Shown here: piece after piece, positions 1 through 13,214 of the stretch
Layout of the letters: each line of letters starts with the position of its first letter
How positions within the stretch are numbered: the first letter of the stretch is position 1
Source of the DNA: Trogon surrucura
Lineage: Eukaryota > Chordata > Aves > Trogoniformes > Trogonidae
Direction: 5' to 3'
Assembly: GCA_020746105.1 (NCBI GenBank)
Contig: CM036626.1
Location: forward strand, 18,837,001 to 18,901,000
DNA length: 64,000 bases
The notes under the pieces: generated by a model
What the model was told of the DNA's origin: nothing
Databases searched by the model: none
What the model saw: only the letters and a program-made list of their open reading frames with translations
Program-made: the position numbers and the translations under genes

Positions 1-2328
1 CGAAAACCCTGTGCAGGGACTTTGCTGCACATGCTAAGGAGAGATAGCAAAGCATGCTTGAAAGTGGCTTTAAATACTCAAACACATGGGAGACATTAGC
101 TAGCAAAGGAAACGCTTTACTGTAAAGTCATTTACAGTTCAGTGAGTTTATGGAAATAAATTTGACTGCAAGTTAGACCTGAAAGGTATGCTGGAAGCTT
201 GCTGGAAGAGGAGAGGTCCGCCAGGGGAAAACTGCATAAAGTGGATACTCCGGAGAAGGAGGAGGGCAAGGTGGCAGGGCACGAGGACATGAGATGGATT
301 TTATGCTTTATTTCGTTATGCATTTGTGTGTTGGCAGCACTCATTGATATGCCAGGCTTTAGGCATTTATTTTTTTCCCCCTTTGTATCAGCTATGGCAG
401 TGTTTGCTCTTGGCCCATGTAGCTCAGCTCTGTGCTCCTCCCGATGTCCCTCGGTGGGCTGGAGTATGATTGCACATCCCCTGCTCTTACTTCCTTCCTG
501 CTGTGTCCTTCGTACGGCAGGGACTTGGACAGGATCAGAACGGAGGCTCTGTCTCCTGTGTAGGTCCTGGATGTGGGAGGATTTTAGGTTCTGATGAGTC
601 CCCAGGGCTGGAGTGTGTGTATCCGGATTTTCTGCAGCCCGAGTCCGTGCTGCCGTGTCCTGGCACAGGGCAAGGGCTTTGCAGCCTCCACACCATCACC
701 TGGAACAGACACCTTCTGTCCTCGTCACCTGGAGACCACTTATTGTGAGGACAGGGCTAGAAATGACAACAAGGCAGCTAGGGGGAATGGACAATGGGGA
801 TTGCCTTTCAGATTTTAAAGATGAGAAGTCCACATACCGCTTGTAGCCAAGTTTTTCTACCTGTGTCAGACAAGGTAGAGAACAGGCTCGACAGCTCGGA
901 AGACCCCGTGAGCTGTCAGCGTGTTAATTCATTCAGACAGGGGGTGGGAAAGAAAATCTAGCTTGGACATTTGCCTTGGACCTTTCTGACTTTGCTTCAT
1001 TCCACTGGGCAGCCTGTCCGGGGCTGCCCAGATCCAGCCCCTCCTGTGCTGGTTTCAGGCTCAGCATGAGCAGCTGCAGCTCCGCTGCCTTGACAGGGTT
1101 TGTGTTTGCCCATGATCAGATTTGCCCCCTCTCCCCCCGGCGCCGTGCTGTAGGAAAGCTGCAGGCAGGACACATGCAGCTTAGATGACGCCGAGTTGTT
1201 TTCTAGGAAAGGCGCTGTAGGACGTGCTAGCAGCTTTATTGGCTGAAATTAAATGTATATCATCCTAAACGATGACGGTTTGTAGATCTTTGCTTTGGCA
1301 CATTACGGAATTTATGGGGTGTGAAACGATTTCAGAATCGACGGCGCCGAGATCGGAGAATGCCGTTGTGTGTTTGGAAATGGGAAAAGCGTTGTGCCGC
1401 GGGACAGGCAGGTGCTCTCGGCTCCTTCCCCGGCTATGAGGGAAAGCTGAATGGTTGTGGCAAACAGCGATAGCTCCTGTGCTCTGCCCGCATCTGAGCG
1501 GAGCAGCTTGGTCAGTGCCTGTGAATGATCCAGTGAATGATTCAGCTTTTAATTGGGTGCAAGTGCTTTAATAGCCCTATGCAGTTATGTAAATACCACG
1601 TAAACAGAAACCAACTCCAGTGATGGGAGGCAGCAGCAGCAGCTATGTTTAGAGCACATTTCCATTAAAACCACTAATTGCCTAAGTGCTGGGTTAGTGA
1701 GTTCACACCCGGCTCGGAGGATTTGCACATCTGATGGATTTCGGTACTTGCAGCCGCTGGTTGACGGCAGCTGTGTCTGCTCCCAGGTCCTCCCTCCCCC
1801 TCCAGTTCTCCTTCTTACAAAGCTGGTGTTGGGGTTAGTGCTCCTCTGTCAGACACACACGGATGTTCTGGATGCAGATGCTGGAAAAGTGAAGCTTGCA
1901 GCTCTGGGAGAGCCTGGTTGTCTCCTCGGGGCTGCTGCTCATCTGGAGAACAGCCCTTAAAGAGGATCTCAGGGACCTCACGTGCTGGTGGGGCTGGGAC
2001 ACCAACATACCACGTGCCAGATCTCATTTTAACTCCCATTCAGTCCCCTCTTGCTTTTTTGGATTCCTTCCTGTTCTTGTCCCTGTAATTTAGGGGAGTA
2101 AAGCGATTATAAACTGATGGAGGTGGTTCAGATTTGGCTTTGGGGGATGAGATCTCTGCTGTACATGCTCCTCATGGTCGGAATTTCCCTCTCGCTCTTC
2201 TTTTGGTTCAGTTGATAAAGCAATGATTCCCTGTAGTCATGCATGGGCAATTTTTTTTTTGAACAGTGGGAACTTTCCATTTCTACAGTTGGCACTGAAA
2301 TATTTGAAGTGTGGCAATTTGTGGAAAT
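1..2328. other. Intergenic, no gene recognised
   Basis: Moderate G+C, only short ORFs without recognisable domains on either strand. No exon or RNA gene seen. In other amniotes the CNTN3-PDZRN3 interval is a long gene desert. Confidence 0.6.
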
Positions 2329-2500
2329 ATCATAGAATCGTAGAATGGCCTAGGCTGGAAGGGACCTTAGAGATCATTTAATCCAACCTCCCTGTCATGG
2401 GCAGAGACACCTCTCAACTATATCAGGCAACACATGGGGACCCAACGGGGATCGAACCCGGAACCTTGGTGTTATCAGCACCACGCTCAACCAAGTGAGA
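2329..2500 (-). mobile_element. tRNA-Ile-derived SINE with CR1 3' tail (TguSINE1-like)
   Basis: On the minus strand, 2499-2435 reads as most of a tRNA-Ile(GAT): D arm CTCACTTGGTTGAG, anticodon arm TGGTG-CTGATAA-CACCA with a perfect 5-bp stem and GAT in the loop (2476-2474), T arm GGGTTCGATCCCCG, and a 3' acceptor half ending GGGTCCCCA. The 5' acceptor half is missing. A CR1-type 3' end follows directly (GGTTGGATTAAATGATCTC, GGTCCCTTCCAGCC, ending ATTCTACGATTCTATGAT). A tRNA-Ile head on a CR1 tail is the layout of TguSINE1 from passerines. Not a functional tRNA gene. Confidence 0.72.
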
Positions 2501-5500
2501 AAAATGCGAGTTTTTAAGCCAGACAATGAGAACTGGCGAGCAGTGTGTTGAAATACTGGGCTGGTATTTTCCTGCAAATAGGGCTATAGATAAGGGCAAA
2601 GATAAACTGATTTTCCTTAGCATCTATGGCAGTAAAACTTCTTTTCTCTGGAAGATTTTCTTACACTCTTAGAAATTTGGAGATAAAAGGTGATTTCCAA
2701 AATAACTCAGCGAAGTCCTTGCTGCATCCCAGACCCTGGCAGCTGGGAATGGATCCTGGTGGGCCAAGGAGGAGGGGTCAAACCAGCGGCGTGGGTGGCA
2801 GAATGAAAAAGATTTTTTAAAAAAGCCTACTGATTTGGGAATGTCCGTGGGGTTACGCTGTGAACATTTTGGCATTAATAGAGAATTTAAAGACAGGAGC
2901 TGGCGGAAAGAAACTTCAAATAGCCCAAACTGGTAAAATTAGCAACAGTAGAGGAAGCAGCAGAGATTTTAAAAGCAGGCCCTTGGGAGGCAGGGACAAT
3001 AAAACTCAGTAAACAAAATGCAAAGCTGTTTGGAAGGTGGTTAGGCTCTTGAGAGATGTTTCTACCATGGAAAGACTCATTCTGCATCTGTTAGCGCATT
3101 TAAAACGACCCAGGGCAAGATGCAGAGGAGGATTTAAGCGTTGCAGCTTCGTGGAGTGCAACAGAATTTAAGCCTTTTTTAGAAAGCACATCCTCACACT
3201 GAGCTTGGAACTGCCTGCTGTATGTGGTGGGTGAGGGTTTTTAAATTTATTTATTGCATTTAATTGTAGTTAAATGAAGGAACAGATCTCACGTTTTCCA
3301 TGGCTGTGCTATAGGCCACCTCCAGCCTTCCACTCTCAGAAGGGAGTCTGGAAACATGGAAACACAGCATTTATTGTTCAGCTTTCCCTTGGCTTTTCCA
3401 TAGCACCTGTGGGTGACAGCCAGCCCAGTGGAAGCCTTTTATGAGGGAAATCTCATCTCAGAGTTTTGTTTTCTCGAAATGCTCCATTACTGGGAGGATA
3501 TACCTTGGAGAAGAAGCTGAAGAACAGTTTCTTTCAACTTTTGGCTTTTTCAATGAGAATAAATTATTCTAGTAAAAAGAAATTCTACAAGAAACTAAGT
3601 TGGTGTTAAATGTAAATTATTTTTTTTTATACCTACATAAGGAAGAGGCTGCCACATGAACATGCAAATTAAAGTCGTTTTATATATTTTTTCATGGTGG
3701 GTTTTAGTTGCTGTTTTCTTTTCTAGAGTGATTGCTTTCACCTCCTCCTGCAGTATTTGCATTTGTATTTGATTTCCCAGGGCCAGCTGCCCAAGCCCTA
3801 TCTCAGACCTTGCCACCCTCAGTCATGCAGAACGCTGTCTGAATTCCTGATGATTCTAGAGGAATCGTTGCAAGAAACATCCCTATTTTCCCTCTCCGTC
3901 TAATTACCTTTGTGAAGAAAAGAGTTTTTTTCTAAAGTCTTGAAAATAAATTAGAGTAGTACTTTGGTTGGTTCTTGGTTTTTAAAGCTGTCAGCTTTAG
4001 GATTTATAGATAAGCCCCGAGCTTATTCTTTTCCAACAAATTGTACCCCTGACAAACCAGCAGTTAAAGCCCGTAATAAATTATTCTCTGGGAAATCATG
4101 GACATGGTCCCATTGCTTGACTGTAGGAGGTAACCACAGAGTTTAATGGCTCAGCTGTTTAAACTTATTTACGTAGATGCACAGCCCTAGATATCTACCT
4201 TGCAGTTGCATCAGGGGAGGCCTGGCAGGGATCTGTGTGTTTCTGTAGGTGCTTGCAGCCTGAGCTGGTGGCTGTTGGGTGCTGGACAACGAGGTTCATC
4301 CTCTCTTTGCCTTCATGTATCGTTACTTCAGCATTCTGATTAACAATACGTTGCAGAATATATACCCAGCACATTCTCTGAATTCCTGCTGCTGCTTGGA
4401 GCCCCTTTCAGGGCTCCTCAAGCCCCTCCTTCCACATCTCTAAAGGGCAGCGTGCTTAGAGAGCTTGTGTGAGTGCCTTGCATGAGCCTCAAGCACGTGG
4501 TGAGGCGGTGAACTGTCTCGTCCTTGCCTTTGGTTCGAGGTGCGGTTCTCTAAGGTCCTGGCTGTGGTTAACACTGTGGCCTCCAGCCAGCACATCGTGC
4601 ATCCGAGGGTTTCCTTAAGAGCGTTCTTCCCCTGCAGGTACAAAGGTCTAAATGTATTAATTTCTGAGGCTTTATTTTCGAGACTAAGGGAACCTGAGCA
4701 TCTGGCTGTAAGTCAGGGGGCTTTGATCCCTATGTTGGAAGTGGCTTTAACGAGTCCGGGTGAACTTCACAGCAATTCTGCCGCTGTAAATGTTGTATTA
4801 CCTGCGTTGAAAAGCCTGTAGTTGCTCACATATACAGCTTAATTACATGTTATTATTATGTTAAGAATTAGTTAAGTTGCTTGAGAATAATGTTCTTAAA
4901 TTGCATTACAAGCGTGGTTTTGGCACTGATTGAGGTCTGTATTTCTGCAGCTGAGTAGCTTCCTTGAATTGAAGCAACTCTTTGCCAGAGCATGAACCTT
5001 GGTTTTGCAGAATCAAACCCCGTGTTTTTGTTACAGACTTCGAAACTGTGACATTGCTGCGTGTGTTGCAGGCCAGCTGTCATTTTTATATTAATAGCAT
5101 GATCTATTGCAGGCTTTGATATAAACACTGTACATGATGTATTTATGACAAAGAATTGCAGCCTTCAGCGCCGGAGGGTTTAGCGCTGCGCCTGAGCAGC
5201 AGTTCGCTAACATTCCTATTTATTTCTCCCACACTCGTGTTCACCTTGTTTACCCACATCCCGAAATGTCACGAGCAGTACGCCTCCGTGCAGACCACGG
5301 CGCCTAACAAAATGAGATTTAGCTAATAGTTCTGAGTGGAGGGGGAGGTCTATGCCAATGCTACTTTTTTCATTCTGAATCAAGTGGTTTCGACACTGAT
5401 TTTCCTGATGCTGTGTCAAAGGATATTTCAACGTGCCTTTGAATAAGGTGTCTCGGTGTGGACCTTGGAGTAATTTAGCGTGGCAGAGCTGTGGAGCTTC

Positions 5501-8500
5501 AGCGTCCCAGCAAATTGTTGGTGTTTGGTGGAAAGGCAGGAAGGCGAGGACACAACACATCAAACTCCTTTTAAGTGCTGTTGAGAGTGGATGGGTGGGG
5601 AGGGAGGGGTCGGGAAGGAGGACGTCGCACTCGCTGCAGTTCCAGCTCACATCTGACGTGGGTCTAGACTCAGGCTTGCTGCCCAGCTCCTCACTTCCTA
5701 TGCCCATTAAACACAGGCAGGTCTGGAGGGCAGCTCTGCAGAGCCCGCAGGGCTCAGGGTCGGAGGACAGCCAGCCTGATGGGCAGAGGGAGCAGGCTGG
5801 CAACCGTGAGATGATTTAGGAAGCTGCTTCTGAACCCCCTCCTTAGCGGAGAGTTGCCGCTTTGCAGCTGAGGCAACGGTCTAACTACTTGAGGGACGCA
5901 GTGGCCGGCGGCAGCAGCCAGCGGCGTTCCTGGCGGAGCCCAGGAAGGCAGCTGAGGCGAAGCGATCCTACAGTTCATCTGAATTCTTCATACAAAGTGG
6001 CAGTTCAAAAGCAATTAGCATCCCTGCCAGAGCTTGGCTGCAGCGGTGCGGAGGGCACCGCCGGGGAGGTGACAGGTCTGCTCTCTGCAGTGGTCACGGG
6101 GCTGGCAGGGAGGAACCGTGGCACGCTGCCACCGGCCCTGGCCAACAGGAGCCCAATTATGGAACGCTCCTGCTGTGCTTGAACCCGGCGTCAGTGCACG
6201 GGCAGATAGAGGGGATGTCCCCCTCTCCCTTGCCGGGAGTGGGAAAGTGGCCAAGAGGAGCAGAGAAATGTGTAGAGGTTTGGCAGTACATGGCTTCCCA
6301 AGTGCACCGGGCGATGTAACCGTGCTCAGGTCTTCTAATCGTGTGTACGGCTGCTGGCACCCCTTCCGACGCAGCGCGTTTCTGGACGGGGGCTCACGGT
6401 CACTGGTACCATCTGCTGAAAAGGTTATTGGCTCCATTTGCGGGCCCAATTTGCACATGCAAAATAATGACCCAGTTGCAAATATACTGCTGCAGAGGAG
6501 ACTCTGCCTTCCTGAAAATGAAGCCACCAACGCCGCAAATTTTGATGGTTCTCCAAAAGACGTCCTCTCTGGTGGCACCATCTCGGTGCCGGGGGACGCT
6601 CATGGTTCAAAGGGAAGGAGCGTCGCTCCTGCACCTGAGCCCAAACGTGGGTTTCTAGTTGAAAGTGATGTCAATCAAAATCGCTGGTTTCTGCAATATT
6701 GTGACGCTGGCAGATCTGTTTGGAAATAATCTACCAACACAAGTGTAGGCTCCCAAGTCAGAAGGGAGCAAAAGGAGGAACAGAAAATTGCCTTTGTGCT
6801 GGGTTTAATATTTACGTCTCAGACTTTGCCAAATAGTTTGTTATTTATAGCGGCAGCAGCAGTAATATTCATCAGTTGCCATGGACATAGTAAGCTCACG
6901 CAGTACAACAGTGAACCACAATCTGCGCTGGAGTAATTTTAAAATGCTTTCACGCTGAGCAAAATAGTTTGTATTAAATTTAAGAGTTAAATGCTAGGCT
7001 TCTCCAGTGCCATTTCTGGGTCTTCAGATATAAAAATGGAAATATTTTATTGGGAATTTAATGGGAAGAGCAGTGCTCTGTACAAGAACCCTAAAGAACT
7101 TACCGTCACTCGGCAGCATTCAGGATCACAATTACTGTGCTTAAATAGCAGAATATATAATGAGAGCATCTAGAATTCCATTAATAAAGATGGTTTTTTT
7201 TGACGAGCTGAAAAACTAGATGGAAAATAACATTTTGTAAGTTAACTCTTAATGGAAGCACATCTAGGGGGCCAGTTACTGCCTTCTGCGTTGTTGGCAT
7301 CTTTATTGGAAGCGGTCGGTCAGCGCGTCTGATGTGCGAGAGGAAGCAGGCGTGCAGACCGCTGATCTGGTCTGGTCCTCCTGCTCTCCACTTGGAGAAG
7401 CAATCCTCATTTCTGAAGCACCAGAGCTCAGAAATATTGCTAGAGATGCAAATTTTTCTTTCTTGGGATATTTTTGGGGTAAGAAAAGACAGAGCAATTA
7501 TCCAAGGCTTTATAGACGAGCATGTGAGAAGGGTTAAATCCAGGCAAGGAGATCTCAGTAGATATTTGCTGGTTATCCACTAAACCTGGCCTTACCCTTC
7601 CCCAGCCCAAAGAACAAATCCAGTAGTAAAAAAACAGCTGAAAGCTGTCAGGCTTTAATACCTATAGATAAGGTCATTCCTTAGGGGAGACTTGCTCAAA
7701 TGCATAGTAATGTAACCAGGAACTGTACAAGACACTGGGATGTATTAGAAGATAAAATAAAGCAGACTGAAGTTCAAACACAGGAAGAGCTAAGCTTTAT
7801 ATGGCGAAAGGTAAAATATTTCCGCAGATAAGTGGAGGCTCTTGAGCGAGGAGCTCTTTGAAAGACCTGGGAGGCTGGTTAAATCTTTGGGGATGAGGGT
7901 CTGAAGACTTTCATGATAGAGATAATGGAGGTGGTGGGTTGGGAGAAGGGGCCCGTCGGAGGTGAAAAATCACCCGCGGGAGCGGATCTGAAGCCAAATT
8001 CCCAGGCGACAGCAGTCGTGGGGTCTGAAAGGGCAGGAGGGACCGAAGCGGCACGTTGGCCGAGGGGAGGGTCTGCAGGTGACTGGGGTGCTCCTCAGGA
8101 GTAACCTAAAAAACCCAAGAAGCCTCCTGTTAAAGCAGAGACTCGGTCGTGGTGTGGCACGAGCACCGAAGGACAAGGCTGTCTCTGGGATTTTTTTTTT
8201 CAGCGCGGTTTGCAATATTTTGTGCTAAAATTGAGGGAGTTTGAACTGGGTTGTGGATAAAAGTATCCGTTCTGAAGGGATTCCTCTACTGAGCCTTTCT
8301 GGATTAATGTTACTTGGTTGTTGTTGCTTTTTGTCTTTAACTTGCGGGTTGGTTTTTTTTTTTAAATGCGGCGGCATACTGCAAATCCCCTCAGTGGGAC
8401 TGTGTCTTGGTGTGAGCCTGCTCTGAGAGCTACAGCAGGGAACAGCCCGTGGTTTGATAACGCATCGATAGATCCATGGCAAGAGGGAAATGAGCCTAGC

Positions 8501-10370
8501 GCTCTCCGGTTAAACCCCTTCGCCACGGGGTGTGTGTGCCTGAGGCAAGCACTAGCACTGGGTTTTCAAACCATCTTAGTGGGTTCATCCTCTGGTGAGG
8601 CTCGGATCAGATCGCGTTAGTACTCAGCTGAGTTTTTGCTCTTGGATGCATTGAGCAGCTCCGTGGTGGCAACGAGGTTCAGCATTGCTGGCTGGGCTGG
8701 GGGCATTTGGGGGGCACAGTTGCTTGGGGGTGGGGGGTAAGAGTGCCAGCATTTTGCAGTCAGGACATAAAATACATTTTTTGGGGGGGGCAGTGTGATT
8801 TCTGAGAGAGATGAAGGCTGCCAGGACCTCTCGGCGCTGGGATTGAAGTGGGTTATGCTTTGGAAAGTAGAAGAAGAATTTGAGGATGAGTCTTGCCAAT
8901 GCAATACCTATACGTAGTTTAATACTATAGAGTTTTAACAGTTCTGTGGTTCAAGACACAAAAGTGATTATGAGCTGGACTTGGTGAAAATGAGCTGCTT
9001 AAAAGTAATATTGCAAATGCAATTGCAGTGTAGGGAGTCTTAGAGCCTGTTAATAAAACTTCTGGTACCAGCTAACTGGTGGACTTTGCGGGCTGCAGAT
9101 GCTCATATCCCGATCCCAGCTCTTTTCTGCTGCCAAAACAGCCTGGGAGCCTTTCCTTCCATAATTGTTTTCCTTTTTCTTCTTTACCTGAATGGAGGCT
9201 TGACAGGTCTCAAATAGACTTAGATATATACTGCAAATTTTATAGTTTTAGCATGTATTGTTGTGCACAACATGTAATTGTATTTACCTGCCGGCAATAA
9301 AGAGGTTGTAGGAATGAAAAAAACCCCCGCACATTATTGCTGTAGTCTCTTCTTTTTTTGTGCAGTGCAGTGTGGGAGAGATTACTTTTCTGAGATGAAA
9401 TTGCAACATAAGAAATCCCACACTGAGCATTTCAATGCATTTTTTTTTTCCTACAGGGAAAGCAAGTACGAAGAAGAATAGGAACAAAACTCACTGTCAC
9501 TTTCGTTCAATTTTCATTTTTTGTAGCGTGGTTTTTATTTACAAACTTTTGCCAAGCAAGAAGGGATACACGAAGTGAAAATAATGACTTGCATGCCCTT
9601 AAAACCCAGCATGTGTTAGCTCTTCAAATACTGCTCCTTCTCCCTGAAGTGCAGGGCAATGTGGCTAAATTATCTGGATTATTAACAGTTATCAGAGCGA
9701 CAGGATTAACGAAATGAGGAGAAAACACAGCACAAATGATCCCTCCTTCCTTGTGCTCACTGCAGCTCATGGAAATGTCCTTCTGCACTTCAGGGTGTCT
9801 TCGTCCAGCTGAGGACTCCAGCAGGAGAAGCTTCCCTTCCTTGATTCCCTCTATAACTCTTCTTGCCACATACAAGTATGTTTTGTCAAGACGGAGCAAA
9901 CTTTTGGCTCCTAATGTAAGAGCTCACCTAATTTCAACTACTCTGCAATATTTTAGCATAGCTTTCTGAAAGCAAGGAAACCCCGGCTACAAGGAGCTTA
10001 GTAAAAATTGGTCCTGTATAATCAGGACTTTAAAAAAAAAAAAAAAGATTTATTTTAGCCTAGCACAACAGCAGTGTTTTGTATTCGGGAAGCTTAGCTC
10101 CAACTGTTGCAGGAAAGTTGGGGAATTATCATTTAGAGAATAAATCTTGTGTCTAAATTGTACTGCTTGGTTGCTAATTTTACTAATTAAATGATCTGCC
10201 ACCCATGCACGGCCTCAGACTGATTTAGAGCAGGAGGGAGGCTGTCTTTAATTTAACGAGGAGTTGTATGTGACCCCCAGGTTCTTATCCGAATAGTTGT
10301 GCTGTGATTTGTCACGGCGTAGGGCCAGAACGTTCCAGCCCTGGAGAGATGTCAGGTGTGTGCCGAGGGC
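2501..10370. other. Intergenic, no gene recognised
   Basis: Includes a G+C-richer part at about 5.2-6.7 kb with overlapping ORFs on both strands (up to about 200 codons) that lack any recognisable motif, plus short homopolymer runs. No repeat family or exon identified. Confidence 0.55.
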
Positions 10371-10453
10371 ATTCAACAATAATACACATTCTTCAACGAT
10401 AATACACGTTCTTCAACGATAATACACATTTTTCAACGATAATACACATTCTT
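10371..10453. repeat. 20-bp tandem repeat, about 4 copies
   Basis: Unit CTTCAACGATAATACACATT, with a first copy reading CAACAATAATACACATT and the others differing at single bases. Intergenic minisatellite. Confidence 0.95.
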
Positions 10454-11888
10454 ACAGAAGTGAGTTGGGTAATGCCCTCGCTGAGCCTCCCACGGAGGGT
10501 TTCCACACGGGATGCCCACCTTCACGCCCTTGCTGGCTTTAGGTGGGGAGAAATCTGCATTTTCTCTTCTCCTTCTGCGTTGGAATGGGAAGCAGCATCC
10601 CCTGTTCACTAATGCGCATCATCAGTCTTTCAAAGATGCTTGATTTCTGTTTGATTCTTAATTATTATAATAGTTAAGGCACTTAACATGCTTTAGTGAT
10701 TTACTTCATTTAATTGGATGTAGTGATTAGAATATCTTTTATATTACCCTTACTGCGGTTTTAATTTAAGATTATAATCTCCTGGTTCTTTTCAGCTCCT
10801 CTAGCTTTCATTTAGTTACTGCTTTTTTCTTTTCTGATTTCATTTTGTTTATTCATTTTTTCCTGCTGATTCAGTAAACACGCTGCTGGGATGATTTCTC
10901 AGGAAACCTGGGTATGGTTATAAATTCTTTCATTTAGTGCAGACACTAATGAATTAGAAAAAAAAATAGGAAAATGATGCATGAGACCATACTCTGGAGT
11001 TGTCTGTTGCTTTTTGCAGTCATTTATTAGAATTAACAAAAGAAAGAAAAAAAATTTATTCTCTCGATTGGGCCCAGAGGGGAACGTGTGAAAAAAGGAA
11101 ATGGAAAACGATAGTGTAACATCCTTGTTGTGTGTGTCATGTCCTGCCTTAGTGGATGGGTGACGTACAGGTTAAGATTTTAGTATTATGACCCAGTGTG
11201 TGAGATTTTTGGTATTGTCATGTGGGGTAGGAATTGCTCTGGCAAATGGAATTGAAGCCCAAGGCTGCAGGTTCAGTGCCCCTCGCCCTGTGCCAAAAGC
11301 ACCAGCACAGGCACTGGGGAGGAGGAGGATGGAGAGGAGAAGGGGCTGGGAGCCAGCCTGAAAAACCTGATTTTGCATAAATTGAGAAACAAGCAATCAC
11401 TTCTCTAAGGGGAAGGGACAGTGGTGGATTCTCCAGACTAGTCTGAAATGTAGAACAGCGTGTTGTTTTTATCCCTTGGTGATGCACAAGCTCACACAGA
11501 TAATCTAGTTGCCTTGTCGCTGTACAAATAATTGGTACCTGCTCTTTGTCTCCGCTGTGGTGCCAGATGCTGGGTGTCCTCCCTGACCACCGGTGCTTCC
11601 GTCAAAGGGAACGGGCCAACACAGGGAGGGACACGCACGTGGACTTCGGGGATTTACAGGTCCAGCAGGACAGAAGCAGTTGCTTTGTAAGAAATTCCCA
11701 TTTGTAGTGAGGCTAAAAGAGCCCAGTGATCGATTTCACAGGCTTCTTGGTGCTTGAACGTTTGAGCACCTGAAATACATGGAAGTAGTAAAGTGCTTTG
11801 TCTGCTTTCTCTTCTCTTCGCCGGCAGCACAGACGCTCTTACTGCAGCACCGGGAGTATGGTTTGTTTGAATTCTGGTAAAGAACTAC

Positions 11889-11904
11889 CACACACACACA
11901 CACA
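11889..11904. repeat. (CA)n microsatellite
   Basis: Eight CA units in intergenic DNA. Confidence 0.95.
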
Positions 11905-13156
11905 AAGTAAAAATCCTTATCATTAAAACGTAAGAGTGATCCTGTTCAAACAGAATAAAGGATTAGTCCTCAGTGCGGTGCTCCTGATCCTGCCCAAGAG
12001 CGGATGCTCAGGGAAGAGAAACATCCCCCATTGCCCCTCATGCCAAGGGCTGGAGAGAAGCTGGAAACCAAGGGCTTCTACCTTCTTCTGTCCAAATCAA
12101 CTAATGAGGTGAAAGCCTAACGCAGGGCTTCAGAAAGAGTTTTTGATGAGTTAGGAATTTAGCCTGTCCCAGTGCACTTGTGCGCCACGGTCTTGAATCG
12201 TGCGAATGCACCTTCCACATCCTGGTGCCTTTGATCCCCGTGAATTGAACTTTATTATGGAGAGTGCCCCAGAGAAATCAATGAGGTTTCGGCTGCAGAA
12301 CACGGCTACGGGTACCAGAGCCCGACCCTAGGTGGCCACAGCATCTGCTCTGACCGTACCGGAGCATCGCGGCGCTCGGCGGGGACAACAGAGACTGTCA
12401 CTGCGTTAAACGTGAAATATGAAAATGGCTTCTATGTTTGGAGCTGCCAAATATCAGGTCGTCGGCAATACGTGTCCCAAAGCAGTCAAACCATTGTCGC
12501 GAGTGCAAAAATATTAACAAATCATTGGTTATTTAAACGGAATCGTTTAGGGCTCATCTGGCTAATGAGGAAGAAAAAACCGAACTGAAGACTTCTTTTC
12601 AGTCTTACGGAGACGCATGAGATCAGCTGTTCCTGGGAAGCTATCAGGGTACATACCTCGTTAGCTCCCTTGTGTGAAATTCCTTATCTGCCTCTTATTA
12701 GTCTTTCATTAATTAAAGCTACAGAATTCAGTATTTTTGTTAGCTGTTCTCTCAGCATGAAATTTGGCTAATTCTTCTACTGTTGGAAAAAAAGCTCAAA
12801 GATTGAAGTTTATTCTCATTGTATTCTTTCAGTTACTTATTTCACATTGCTGTCATGCATGGATGAATTTATATGATGCTCTGATGACCTTTAGAAATTC
12901 TTCTGATTAAATGCTGTTCTACTTCATTATGACATTTCTGTACTTGTACTACCAGATTTGATGTGTACAGCTTAATAACACAACCAGACATGAATGCTAA
13001 TAACTTCACAATTCATTGCATTGCTATTTTTTAATGTAGATGAATTTTAAAACAAGCTTCTCTTGCTGCAGGCCTACATGAATCATATAAATTAGAAGGT
13101 AACAAAAGAACATATTAGCATTTGTTAGCCTGGATGCACAAATTTTGTAGTAACCG

Positions 13157-13214
13157 TTTTAATATGTACTACAACTTTTCCAGCCTCAAGTTTAATATGT
13201 ACTACAACTTTTCA
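13157..13214. repeat. Direct repeat of about 23 bp, two copies
   Basis: TTTAATATGTACTACAACTT plus TTC occurs twice, separated by about ten bases. Confidence 0.9.

Noticed and set aside
2435-2499. Functional tRNA-Ile(GAT) gene
   Set aside because: The 5' acceptor half is missing and a CR1 tail is fused to the 3' end, so it is a SINE head.
5216-6729. Overlapping long ORFs on both strands (up to 203 codons)
   Set aside because: G+C-richer DNA lengthens chance ORFs. The translations have no recognisable motif, codon bias or partner exons, and several frames on both strands are open at once.
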